Shown: positions 25,337 to 33,088 of the stretch, one piece after another
Position numbering within the stretch: the stretch's first letter is position 1
Layout of the letters: every line of letters begins with the position of its first letter
Source of the DNA: an uncultured Pelagibacteraceae bacterium
Lineage (GTDB): Bacteria; Pseudomonadota; Alphaproteobacteria; Pelagibacterales; Pelagibacteraceae
Direction of reading: 5' to 3'
Assembly (NCBI GenBank): GCA_902596325.1
Contig: CACJTN010000004.1
Coordinates: forward strand, 1-64,000
DNA: 64,000 bases
The notes under the pieces: model-generated
What the model saw: only the letters and a program-made list of their open reading frames with translations
Told to the model about the DNA's origin: nothing
Database searches by the model: none
Made by a program: the position numbers and the translations under genes

Positions 25337-26245
25337 ATGGCGGATCAAATATTATTTTTTATTGAAGTTGTAGTTGGTGGCTTGCTTGCAGGCACGATGT
25401 ATTCTCTTGTGGCTTTAGGATTTGTTTTAATTTACAAAGCTTCAGCTACATTTAACTTTTCTCAAGGGGCTATGGTATTCTTTGCAGTTCTTGCATTCGT
25501 TGGTTTTATGCAAGACTTTAATGTACCATTTGTTTTAGCGTTCTTTTTAGCTGTGTTCTTAATGATTATCGTAGGTTTATGCACTGAAAGACTAGTTTTA
25601 AGACCTTTAATGAACCAGAGCGAAGATACTTTGCTTATGGCAACTATAGGACTAGGTTATGTTTTAGAAGGTCTTGCTCAAGCAATGTGGGGCGTGGAGG
25701 TGAGAAGATTAGATTTAGGGATTAAAGATTTTCCAATTCCATGGATTGCTGATAACTTGAAATTATTTATTAGTGCGATTGACCTAACTGCTGGAATAGT
25801 TGCGTTTGGTATGATTATAGGTCTTACTCTATTATTTAAATATACCAAAATGGGACTTGGTCTAAGAGCAGTAGCAGATGATGCTGGTGCAGCAAGTTCT
25901 ATTGGAATTCCCTTAAAACATATAATGCTTCTTGTGTGGTCGGCAGCTGGTGTAGTTGCTTTAGTTGCAGGAATGATGTGGGGGGCAAGAGCTGGGGTAC
26001 AATTTGCATTAGTTGATTTAGCATTGAAAGCGCTTCCAGTGCTTATCATTGGTGGATTTTCTTCAATTCCTGGAGCCATAATTGGCGGTTTATTGATTGG
26101 GGCCGTTGAAAAAGTTCTAGAGGTATATATTGGACCATTTTTTGGAGGGGCCATCGAGGGATGGGCGCCATACGTATTAGCAATTTTCTTTTTGTTATAT
26201 AGACCTGAAGGTTTATTTGGAGAAAAAATTATTAGGAGAGTTTAA
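25337..26245 (+). CDS. livH: branched-chain amino acid-type ABC transporter permease (LivH)
   Basis: This 302-residue permease has about eight membrane helices: GGLLAGTMYSLVALGFVLIY, FNFSQGAMVFFAVL, LLMATIGLGYVLEG, GLRAVADDAGAASSIGI (the cytoplasmic coupling loop) and ALPVLIIGGFSSIPGAIIGG. These are LivH family segments. It forms half of the transmembrane channel with LivM, which starts 2 bases later. No anomalies are seen. Confidence 0.93.
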   Translation: MADQILFFIEVVVGGLLAGTMYSLVALGFVLIYKASATFNFSQGAMVFFAVLAFVGFMQDFNVPFVLAFFLAVFLMIIVGLCTERLVLRPLMNQSEDTLLMATIGLGYVLEGLAQAMWGVEVRRLDLGIKDFPIPWIADNLKLFISAIDLTAGIVAFGMIIGLTLLFKYTKMGLGLRAVADDAGAASSIGIPLKHIMLLVWSAAGVVALVAGMMWGARAGVQFALVDLALKALPVLIIGGFSSIPGAIIGGLLIGAVEKVLEVYIGPFFGGAIEGWAPYVLAIFFLLYRPEGLFGEKIIRRV

Positions 26246-26247
26246 TT

Positions 26248-27279
26248 ATGAAGCCAATTTTCATGACATATACAAGAGGTGATCTAATCAATCTTGCTAT
26301 ATTATTAATTGTAGGAGTTGTAGTTATACCTATGACAGTATCATCTGGATACTGGTATACTTCAATATTAATTCCATGGTTATGTCTAGCTTTAGCTACG
26401 ATTGGACAACAGATTATTATGGGATACACAGGTCAACTAGCTCTCGGTGCTGCAGGATTTATGGCAGCTGGCGCATTTGCATGTTTTAATTTAATATTAA
26501 GAGTTCCGGGTATTCCTTTTGTGGCTGCATTATTGATATCAGGATTAATTGCTGCAGCATTTGGTATATTATTCGGATTACCCAGTTTAAGAGTAAGGGG
26601 AATTTATTTAATGGTTGCAACACTTGCATCCCAATTTTTCATTATATGGATGATTGATAAATTTGGTTGGTTTAAAAATTACGACTCTTCAGGAATTATC
26701 ACTGCCCAAGATATAGTAATTATGGGAAAACCATTTACTTCGCCTGTTGAAATGTATTTAGTTATTGTTGCCGTGGTAACGCCGATGACACTAATTGCAA
26801 TGAATATGGCAAGAGGAAGTACTGGAAGAAATTGGATGTCAGTAAGAGACATGGATATAGCTGCAGAGTCAATGGGAGTATCGTTGCTTAAAACAAAATT
26901 ACAAGCATTTGCAATAAGTTCATTTTATTGTGGTGTTGCCGGAGCTCTTTTTGCATTTACATATTTGAAATCATTAGAACCAGTAGCATTTGACATTAAA
27001 TTATCCTTTAAGGTTCTATTTATGGTTATATTGGGTGGCCTAGGAACAATAAATGGTGCATTTATTGGGGCTGCATTTATCTTATTATTCCCTGTATTAC
27101 TTAATTATATAGGAAACAATGTATTTCACGGAGCAATAGATGCCACAATTATATCAGCAATTGAACAGGTCGTATTTGGTGTCTTAATGATAATATTTAT
27201 GATTTATGAGCCTCTTGGAATGGCAAAATTATGGGAAACTATAAAGATTAAAATTGCTGGGTTGTTTTCAAAAAAATAA
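26248..27279 (+). CDS. livM: branched-chain amino acid-type ABC transporter permease (LivM)
   Basis: This 343-residue permease is the second half of the channel. It has about nine or ten membrane helices, with GQQIIMGYTGQLALGAAGFM, FGLPSLRVRGIYLMVATLAS, RDMDIAAESMGVSLLKTKLQ (coupling region) and LGGLGTINGAFIGAAFI, all LivM signatures. The start lies 2 bases after livH. The stop is immediately followed by the ATG of a 28-residue frame. A basic end (LWETIKIKIAGLFSKK) closes the protein. Confidence 0.93.
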   Translation: MKPIFMTYTRGDLINLAILLIVGVVVIPMTVSSGYWYTSILIPWLCLALATIGQQIIMGYTGQLALGAAGFMAAGAFACFNLILRVPGIPFVAALLISGLIAAAFGILFGLPSLRVRGIYLMVATLASQFFIIWMIDKFGWFKNYDSSGIITAQDIVIMGKPFTSPVEMYLVIVAVVTPMTLIAMNMARGSTGRNWMSVRDMDIAAESMGVSLLKTKLQAFAISSFYCGVAGALFAFTYLKSLEPVAFDIKLSFKVLFMVILGGLGTINGAFIGAAFILLFPVLLNYIGNNVFHGAIDATIISAIEQVVFGVLMIIFMIYEPLGMAKLWETIKIKIAGLFSKK

Positions 27280-27366
27280 ATGAATAGAAGAACAAGACTT
27301 ATTTTAGCGCTCATACTAGGTATTGGTATTGGTCTTATGGTTAAAAATAATTTTATTATTGGATAG
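27280..27366 (+). CDS. 28-residue single-helix membrane microprotein after livM
   Basis: The ATG directly abuts the livM stop and opens a 28-residue frame: MNRRTRLILALILGIGIGLM then VKNNFIIG. It has a basic N-terminus (Arg3, Arg4, Arg6), one hydrophobic helix with a small-residue face (LGIGIG) and a short tail, ideal for an N-in single-pass protein. It ends 2 bases before the convergent scaffold gene, so it fills the whole gap. It is too short for standard gene callers. The role is unknown; an accessory subunit of the liv permease is an inference from position. Confidence 0.55.
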   Translation: MNRRTRLILALILGIGIGLMVKNNFIIG

Positions 27367-27368
27367 AT

Positions 27369-27764
27369 TTAATTTTTTATCTTCAAAGCTTCAACTATCG
27401 CATTAATTGGAAGGTATATACAATTCTTCCTTTTATAATTTTTTTTATTAAAAATTTTAAACAATTTTCCTTCGATACTTATCTCTTGGTTATGATAAAA
27501 TTTATTAATTAGCTTTATTTTTTGTATTACAGACTTTAAATTTTTATTAATTATATTTTTAGTTATTAGACTTGCAGATGCTTGACAGTATATACATGAT
27601 TTAGTTTCATAACCTACATCTTTTATTATGTTTTTTTTTAAGTTAATTTTTAATTTAATGTAATCACCGCACATTGGATTTTTCTTTAATGCACTATGAG
27701 TGAAATTTTCCAATTTTTTCATATTTTTAGTATCTGAAGCGATCTTTAAAATATCTAAATCCAT
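27369..27764 (-). CDS. SufU/NifU-like iron-sulfur scaffold protein
   Basis: This 131-residue protein resembles the SufU/IscU scaffold fold. It keeps the three cysteine regions: Cys32 and Asp34 in NPMCGD, Cys57 in SCIYCQASAS, and Cys115 in KNCIYLPINAIVEAL. An extra Cys60 is present where SufU proteins usually have another residue. It could assemble or pass Fe-S clusters or act as a sulfur acceptor. The rest of the suf or isc system is not in the window, so it is an isolated copy. It is convergent with the liv operon and divergent from the EamA gene. Confidence 0.75.
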   Translation of the reverse strand: MDLDILKIASDTKNMKKLENFTHSALKKNPMCGDYIKLKINLKKNIIKDVGYETKSCIYCQASASLITKNIINKNLKSVIQKIKLINKFYHNQEISIEGKLFKIFNKKNYKRKNCIYLPINAIVEALKIKN

Positions 27765-27847
27765 AAAGTCCTAATTTACACTGTAATTGAAATATTTTTA
27801 ATATTTATTTTCTTGTGTAGAAAAAAAATAAGTATTAAAAATTGCAA

Positions 27848-28753
27848 ATGTTAGAGCTTAAAAATCAGAAAGCGGCAGTTCCTATTGTATTATTTGCAGG
27901 ATTATTTTGGTCGTTAGGTCCATACGTAGTTAGAAATATAGACGCAGCCAACACAGTGCCTTGGCAATATCTTTTCACCAGGGGAATAGTAATCTTTTTG
28001 CTATTAAACTGTTTTTTATATTTTGAAGAAGGAATTAAATTTTATAAAAATTATTTAAAAGTTGGTTTATCTGGAATTTTAGGGGGGTTAGGTCTTGCAA
28101 TTGCAATGATATCTTTTATATGGTCAATTACAAATACATCTGCAGCAATTACATTATTGTGTTTAGCTGCAATGCCATTCATAACGGCTTTATTAAGTTT
28201 TTTATTTCTTAAAGAAAAAATTTCATTAAGTGTTTGGCTTACAATAATACTTGCTGCAATTGGAATTGTAATAATGGCTGTTGGAAATAAAAATACAGGA
28301 TCTATTATAGGTCTAATTTTTGGATTAGCTTCTGCATTAGGTTTTGCAATATTTTCTGTAACTCTTCGATGGAGAAGACAGACACCAAAATTTACAACAG
28401 TATCAATTGCAGGTTTAATATGCGCAATTATTTCAGGTTTTGTAATTTTAAATCAGGATTTAAATTTTTTATCCTCTAGTAAAAATCAAGCTTTATTTGC
28501 TACACATGGTTCTTTAGTATGCATTGGTCTTATTTTATACTCTATGGGCTCAAAACATATCCAGGCAGCTGAACTTACACTTTTATCACTAACAGAGGTT
28601 ATTGGTGGAATATTTTGGGTGTGGTTACCGTGGCTAGGAATTAATGAAATCCCATCAAACAATACTATAATCGGAGGATTTTTAATCTTTGTATCTATAT
28701 TTTATTACAGTTTAATTATTCAAAATAACAAAAGGTTTATAGGTTTAAATTAG
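27848..28753 (+). CDS. EamA/DMT-family permease ahead of amidinotransferase gene
   Basis: This 301-residue protein has ten hydrophobic helices in two EamA repeats, with LFAGLFWSLGPYVVRNIDAA near the N-terminus, ITNTSAAITLLCLAAMPFIT in repeat 1 and SKHIQAAELTLLSLTEVIGG in repeat 2. I chose ATG 27848; a TTG two codons upstream is possible. The stop abuts the ATG of the amidinotransferase gene, so the permease probably serves that pathway. The substrate is unknown; an amino acid or guanidino compound is a reasonable inference. Confidence 0.83.
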   Translation: MLELKNQKAAVPIVLFAGLFWSLGPYVVRNIDAANTVPWQYLFTRGIVIFLLLNCFLYFEEGIKFYKNYLKVGLSGILGGLGLAIAMISFIWSITNTSAAITLLCLAAMPFITALLSFLFLKEKISLSVWLTIILAAIGIVIMAVGNKNTGSIIGLIFGLASALGFAIFSVTLRWRRQTPKFTTVSIAGLICAIISGFVILNQDLNFLSSSKNQALFATHGSLVCIGLILYSMGSKHIQAAELTLLSLTEVIGGIFWVWLPWLGINEIPSNNTIIGGFLIFVSIFYYSLIIQNNKRFIGLN

Positions 28754-29863
28754 ATGAGTAAAACTATTGTAAACAGTTGGAATGAGTGGGACCCTTTAAA
28801 ACACGTCATTTTAGGAAAGGCTGATGGATGTTGCATACCTGCACCTGAGCCAGCAATAGATGCAAAGGTTCCCGAAGACTCTGACATGAAAGGTAAATAT
28901 GGTCCAAGAACTCAAGAAACTGTAGATAAAGCAAATGAACTACTGGATAATTTTGAAAAAATTCTAATAAAAAGGGGTGTTAAAGTAGATAGACCCCAGC
29001 CCATAAATCATAATCAAAAAATTGAAACACCTGATTGGAAGTCAGAAACCATGTTTGGTTGTATGCCAGCAAGAGATGTTATTCTAACTGTGGGAAATGA
29101 GATGTTAGAGGCTACAATGAGTTACAGATGTAGATGGTTCGAATATTTAAATTATAGACCACTTATACAAAAATATTTTGATGAGGATTCTAATATGAAA
29201 CACGAAACAGCACCCAAACCTAGACTTACAGACTTAGATTATAGAAAAGATTATTTATCTGACACAATAGGTGTGCAAAAAAGACTAGAATGGACAAAAA
29301 ATAAATTTTTTGTAACAACAGAAGAAGAACCATTATTTGATGCTGCTGATATTTTAAGATTTGGAAAAGATTTAATTGTTCAACACGGATTTACTACTAA
29401 TCTAAAAGGTATTGATTGGCTTAAAAGACATTTTCAAAATCACAGAGTGCATGCTGTAAATTTTCCTGGGGACCCTTATCCAATACATATTGATGCTACT
29501 TTTACGCCAATTACAGAAGGTATAATTATTAATAATCCCCAAAGAAGACTACCTGAGGAACAACGAAAGCTTTTTGAAAAAAATGGATGGAAAATTATCG
29601 ATGCAGCTCAACCTGCTCATAATTCTCCACCACCATTGTGTTATTCATCAGTTTGGTTATCAATGAATGTGTTGGTTTTAGATCCAAAAACTGTATGCGT
29701 AGAGAAAAGTGAAGTTTATCAAGCTGAACAAATAGATAAGCTTGGATTAGAGGTCGTACCTGTTGAATTAAGAGATGCATATGCATTTGGTGGCGGATTG
29801 CATTGTAGTACTGCTGACGTTTTTAGAGAGGGAAATTTAAAAGATTACTTTCCGAACCAATAA
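28754..29863 (+). CDS. glycine amidinotransferase (AGAT) family enzyme
   Basis: This 369-residue enzyme resembles L-arginine:glycine amidinotransferase, which makes guanidinoacetate and ornithine. The catalytic triad is visible: Asp196 in EPLFDAADILRFGKDLIVQ, His245 in HIDATF and Cys351 in FGGGLHCST. Also conserved are ESEMFGCMPARDV-like ETMFGCMPARDV and WLSMNVLVLDPKTV. Relatives use other acceptors (lysine, inosamines, taurine), so the acceptor is not certain. It is flanked by an EamA permease and a threonine aldolase that produces glycine, which fits glycine as acceptor. Confidence 0.87.
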   Translation: MSKTIVNSWNEWDPLKHVILGKADGCCIPAPEPAIDAKVPEDSDMKGKYGPRTQETVDKANELLDNFEKILIKRGVKVDRPQPINHNQKIETPDWKSETMFGCMPARDVILTVGNEMLEATMSYRCRWFEYLNYRPLIQKYFDEDSNMKHETAPKPRLTDLDYRKDYLSDTIGVQKRLEWTKNKFFVTTEEEPLFDAADILRFGKDLIVQHGFTTNLKGIDWLKRHFQNHRVHAVNFPGDPYPIHIDATFTPITEGIIINNPQRRLPEEQRKLFEKNGWKIIDAAQPAHNSPPPLCYSSVWLSMNVLVLDPKTVCVEKSEVYQAEQIDKLGLEVVPVELRDAYAFGGGLHCSTADVFREGNLKDYFPNQ

Positions 29864-29864
29864 T

Positions 29865-30890
29865 ATGACGATTTTTGCCTCAGACAATGTTACAGCTGCC
29901 TGTCCAGAAGTAATTCAAGCAATAAATAATGCAAACAATGGCAATGTAGATTCTTATGGAGATGATCAATGGACAAATAACTTAGAAAGAAAATTTTCTG
30001 AATTATTTGAAAAAAAAGTAAAAGTATTTACTGCTATAACAGGGACTGCCGCTAACTCATTAGCTTTATCTGCAATTACTCCAAATTATGGAAACATATA
30101 TTGTCATAAAATTTCACATATTAATGTGGATGAGTGTGGAGCACCTGAGTTCTTTACAGGTGGTGCTAAACTAATAACTATCGATGGATTTAATGGTAAA
30201 TTTAGTGCAGAAGATTTAAGAAAAAATATTAGAGGTGAGGGAGTGGTTCATAATACCCAACCCTCTACTGTAAGTATTACACAATCTTGTGAAACAGGAG
30301 TAGTTTACAAAATAGACGAAATAGAAAAAATTACTGAAATTGCAAAGAAAAACAACATGAAAGTTCATATGGATGGGGCACGTTTTTCAAATGCTGTAGT
30401 CTCACTAAAAAAAACACCAGCTGAAATTACCTGGAAATCAGGTATCGATGTTTTAACATTTGGTGGAACTAAGAATGGATGTTTAGATGCAGAAGCAATA
30501 ATCTTTTTTAAGTCAGAAGATATTAAAAATTTTAAATATCTTCAAAAGAGATCGGGACAATTGTTATCAAAAATGAGATTTCTTTCAGCTCAACTGGATG
30601 CATATATATCAAATAACTTATGGTACAAAAATGCAAAAAATTCTAATAAAATGGCAAAAATTTTAAGTACAAAACTTTCAAGATTAAATAGCATTGAAAT
30701 AACTTATCCAACGGAGTCTAACGAAGTATTTGTTAAAATTCCAAAAAGTATACAAGATCATCTATCAAAAAAAGGTTATTATGCTGTTCCAGATGAAACA
30801 TTTGATGGTTCTGTTAGATTTGTGTCAGCATGGAATACCACAGAAAAAGATATAGATAAATTAGTAAAAACTATTAGAGAAAAATTATAA
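29865..30890 (+). CDS. ltaE: threonine aldolase (low-specificity, beta-eliminating lyase family)
   Basis: This 341-residue PLP enzyme cleaves L-threonine or allo-threonine to glycine and acetaldehyde. Family segments are FASDNVTAACPEV, DSYGDDQWTNNLE, AITGTAANSLAL, HMDGARFSNA and the PLP lysine K203 in TFGGTKNGC. It starts one base after the amidinotransferase stop. In a glycine-requiring marine bacterium it could supply glycine, here perhaps for the neighbouring amidinotransferase. It converges on the MFS gene with 2 bases between stops. Confidence 0.92.
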   Translation: MTIFASDNVTAACPEVIQAINNANNGNVDSYGDDQWTNNLERKFSELFEKKVKVFTAITGTAANSLALSAITPNYGNIYCHKISHINVDECGAPEFFTGGAKLITIDGFNGKFSAEDLRKNIRGEGVVHNTQPSTVSITQSCETGVVYKIDEIEKITEIAKKNNMKVHMDGARFSNAVVSLKKTPAEITWKSGIDVLTFGGTKNGCLDAEAIIFFKSEDIKNFKYLQKRSGQLLSKMRFLSAQLDAYISNNLWYKNAKNSNKMAKILSTKLSRLNSIEITYPTESNEVFVKIPKSIQDHLSKKGYYAVPDETFDGSVRFVSAWNTTEKDIDKLVKTIREKL

Positions 30891-30892
30891 AC

Positions 30893-32179
30893 CTAATTTT
30901 TTTTATTATCCAAATTTGCTGGTGTATCTGGATCCAGTTGTAACCCAGCAGGTGTAATAGTTGCCGGTATGGGGGTGAAAGTTGACTCTGGATTGTTTGC
31001 AACCTCTCTTACTTTCATTCTATAAACGCCAAAAAAACCAATAATTAAATGGAAAAGAATTAAAAAAATAAAAAAACCATTCAAATCAAGAAATTGAATA
31101 AATAGTGAGCATAATATCGGTCCAGATATTGCACCAAACCCAAATATTAATTGCAAACCTCCACCTGCCGCAACAAATTTGTTCTTATCTACAAAATCAT
31201 TTGTATGCGCAAGGTTTAACGAGAATAAAGGTAAACAAAAACTAGTATAAAGACCAACAAATATAAAAAATAAAATTTTTTTATAATGCATTTCTGATAA
31301 CCAATAAATATTCTCTATTGGATCATTGGAGGTTAATATTGACAGAAAAGCTAATAAAGCTGCAAAAAAAGTTGTAATCACAATTACTGATCTTCTATCG
31401 TATTTATCAGATACATGACCAATTGGCCATTGACCAAGCACACCAGAAATTGTTGAAATAAAAAGAAGAATAGATGTTTCAAATAAATTAAAATTTGCTT
31501 TAGTTGCATAAAAAGCGATTAAAGAAAAAAAACCTCCATGAATAATTCCTGTACAAAAAGAGCTTACACTTCCTAATGGGGAGATTTTATATAACTCTAT
31601 TATATTCATGGTTCCAATCTTTTTAAATTTTGGTGCTGATCTTTTTGTAAGCAGAATAGGAACTAAAGCTAAAGATAATAAAACCGAAACTAAAATAAAA
31701 GGCTCATAATTAATTGGATCACTAACGTTTAGAAGCAACATACCAATTGAGAGACCTAAATAAATTATAATCATATAAGCTGATAATAGCTGCCCTCTAT
31801 TTTTATTAGTTGCTCTATCATTTAACCAACTTTCGCTTACAATGTAGCAACTAACTAAGCTTATGCCTGTGATAAATCTACTTATAGTCCACATAAATGG
31901 ATTGACGTATGCAACAGCTAATAAAGCACTTAATGATGCAAGAGATGCAAATGCAGCAAAAACTCTTATATGACCAACTTTTGATACTAACTTAGGCGTT
32001 GTTTTTGATCCTACAAAATAACCTATGTAATATCCTGACATAAAAATACCAGTTGTTATAACGCTAAAATTCTCAATTACAGACCTAATTCCCATCACTT
32101 GTAATTGTAGACCATGTGCAATCATCATGGTTCCAATTCCTATGAATAATGCCCAGGACTTTTTAACTTCTTTTTGCAT
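30893..32179 (-). CDS. MFS transporter
   Basis: This 428-residue protein shows twelve membrane helices of the major facilitator superfamily. Motif-A-like GYYIGYFVGSKTTPKLVSKVG lies after helix 2 and the corresponding WPIGHVSDKYDRRSV after helix 8. The arrangement resembles the YcaD-type permeases. The C-terminal tail of about 30 residues is proline- and threonine-rich and hydrophilic (ESTFTPIPATITPAG). The substrate cannot be read. It follows the minus-strand EamA gene by 30 bases and may be in the same transcript. Confidence 0.85.
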   Translation of the reverse strand: MQKEVKKSWALFIGIGTMMIAHGLQLQVMGIRSVIENFSVITTGIFMSGYYIGYFVGSKTTPKLVSKVGHIRVFAAFASLASLSALLAVAYVNPFMWTISRFITGISLVSCYIVSESWLNDRATNKNRGQLLSAYMIIIYLGLSIGMLLLNVSDPINYEPFILVSVLLSLALVPILLTKRSAPKFKKIGTMNIIELYKISPLGSVSSFCTGIIHGGFFSLIAFYATKANFNLFETSILLFISTISGVLGQWPIGHVSDKYDRRSVIVITTFFAALLAFLSILTSNDPIENIYWLSEMHYKKILFFIFVGLYTSFCLPLFSLNLAHTNDFVDKNKFVAAGGGLQLIFGFGAISGPILCSLFIQFLDLNGFFIFLILFHLIIGFFGVYRMKVREVANNPESTFTPIPATITPAGLQLDPDTPANLDNKKN

Positions 32180-32209
32180 CTATAAAAGTAAATATAATTT
32201 ATTTTGAGG

Positions 32210-33088
32210 CTAAGTAGATTTGATTTGTGTTTTTTTTAAGGCTAAAAATGAATGTAAAGCAATTGTAATAATTATAACTATACCACCAATTATTGTTTGA
32301 ACACTTGGTTGTTCTTTAATTATAAGCCATACCCAAATTGGCCCAAGTATAACTTCCAATAGGAAGAATAAATTCACCTCTGCTGCAGAAATATATCTTG
32401 GGGCTATTGTTACTAATACAAAAGGAATAGCCACACACATTATACACATCAAAGGAACTATTATTTTGTCTGCTGCCACTAGGCCAAAATTTTCAACAAA
32501 AAAGAAAGCAAATATTGCAACAACAAGTTTTCCTATAACTGCTGATGGTACTAAATCTCTATCTTTAGCAAACCTTGCGAGATTTGCATTTATAGCTAGA
32601 CCAAGTGCGGTTACAAAACCAAATAAATCTCCAACTATATTTCCAATTTGTATCGAGTCATAAAATATAAATGTAACAGAAAAAAATGTTATAAAAATTG
32701 CTACCCAAGTTTCCTTATTGGTTGGTTCTTTTAAAAAAATTGCTGCTAATATTGCAGACAACATTGGTGCCATTGCCACCATGATCAGGGTATTAGCTAC
32801 GTTAGTATTTTGAATTGAGATAATAAAAGTTATATTACAAATAGAAAAGCTAATTACATAAAAAATACCAGCTAGACCAATTTTAAATAATGCATTAAAA
32901 AAATTTTTTCTATAAAACAAAATAAGTCCTATCAATACAACAACGAAGGGTATTGCACCTCTATAGAAAAGAAGAGACCAAGTATCAATATTTGACAATC
33001 TTATAAATAATGAGTCTGGAGTAATAAACATAACACCAACAAAAGCCAGAAAGGATCCTTTTTGTTGATTAGAAAGCTTATTTAACAT
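32210..33088 (-). CDS. EamA/DMT-family permease overlapping the DUF255 gene
   Basis: This 292-residue permease has ten hydrophobic helices and EamA signatures: GVMFITPDSLFIRLSNIDTW, ISIQNTNVANTLIMVAMAPM in repeat 1 and PRYISAAEVNLFFLLEVILG in repeat 2. The start overlaps the end of the DUF255 gene by 11 bases. It is the third EamA gene in 25 kb. The substrate is unknown. Its position downstream of the HD-domain and DUF255 genes allows a shared transcript. Confidence 0.84.
   Translation of the reverse strand: MLNKLSNQQKGSFLAFVGVMFITPDSLFIRLSNIDTWSLLFYRGAIPFVVVLIGLILFYRKNFFNALFKIGLAGIFYVISFSICNITFIISIQNTNVANTLIMVAMAPMLSAILAAIFLKEPTNKETWVAIFITFFSVTFIFYDSIQIGNIVGDLFGFVTALGLAINANLARFAKDRDLVPSAVIGKLVVAIFAFFFVENFGLVAADKIIVPLMCIMCVAIPFVLVTIAPRYISAAEVNLFFLLEVILGPIWVWLIIKEQPSVQTIIGGIVIIITIALHSFLALKKTQIKST

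Noticed and set aside
25678-26154. A 158-residue minus-strand frame inside livH
   Set aside because: It is a mirror of the permease gene with proline- and isoleucine-rich low-information sequence and no start context.
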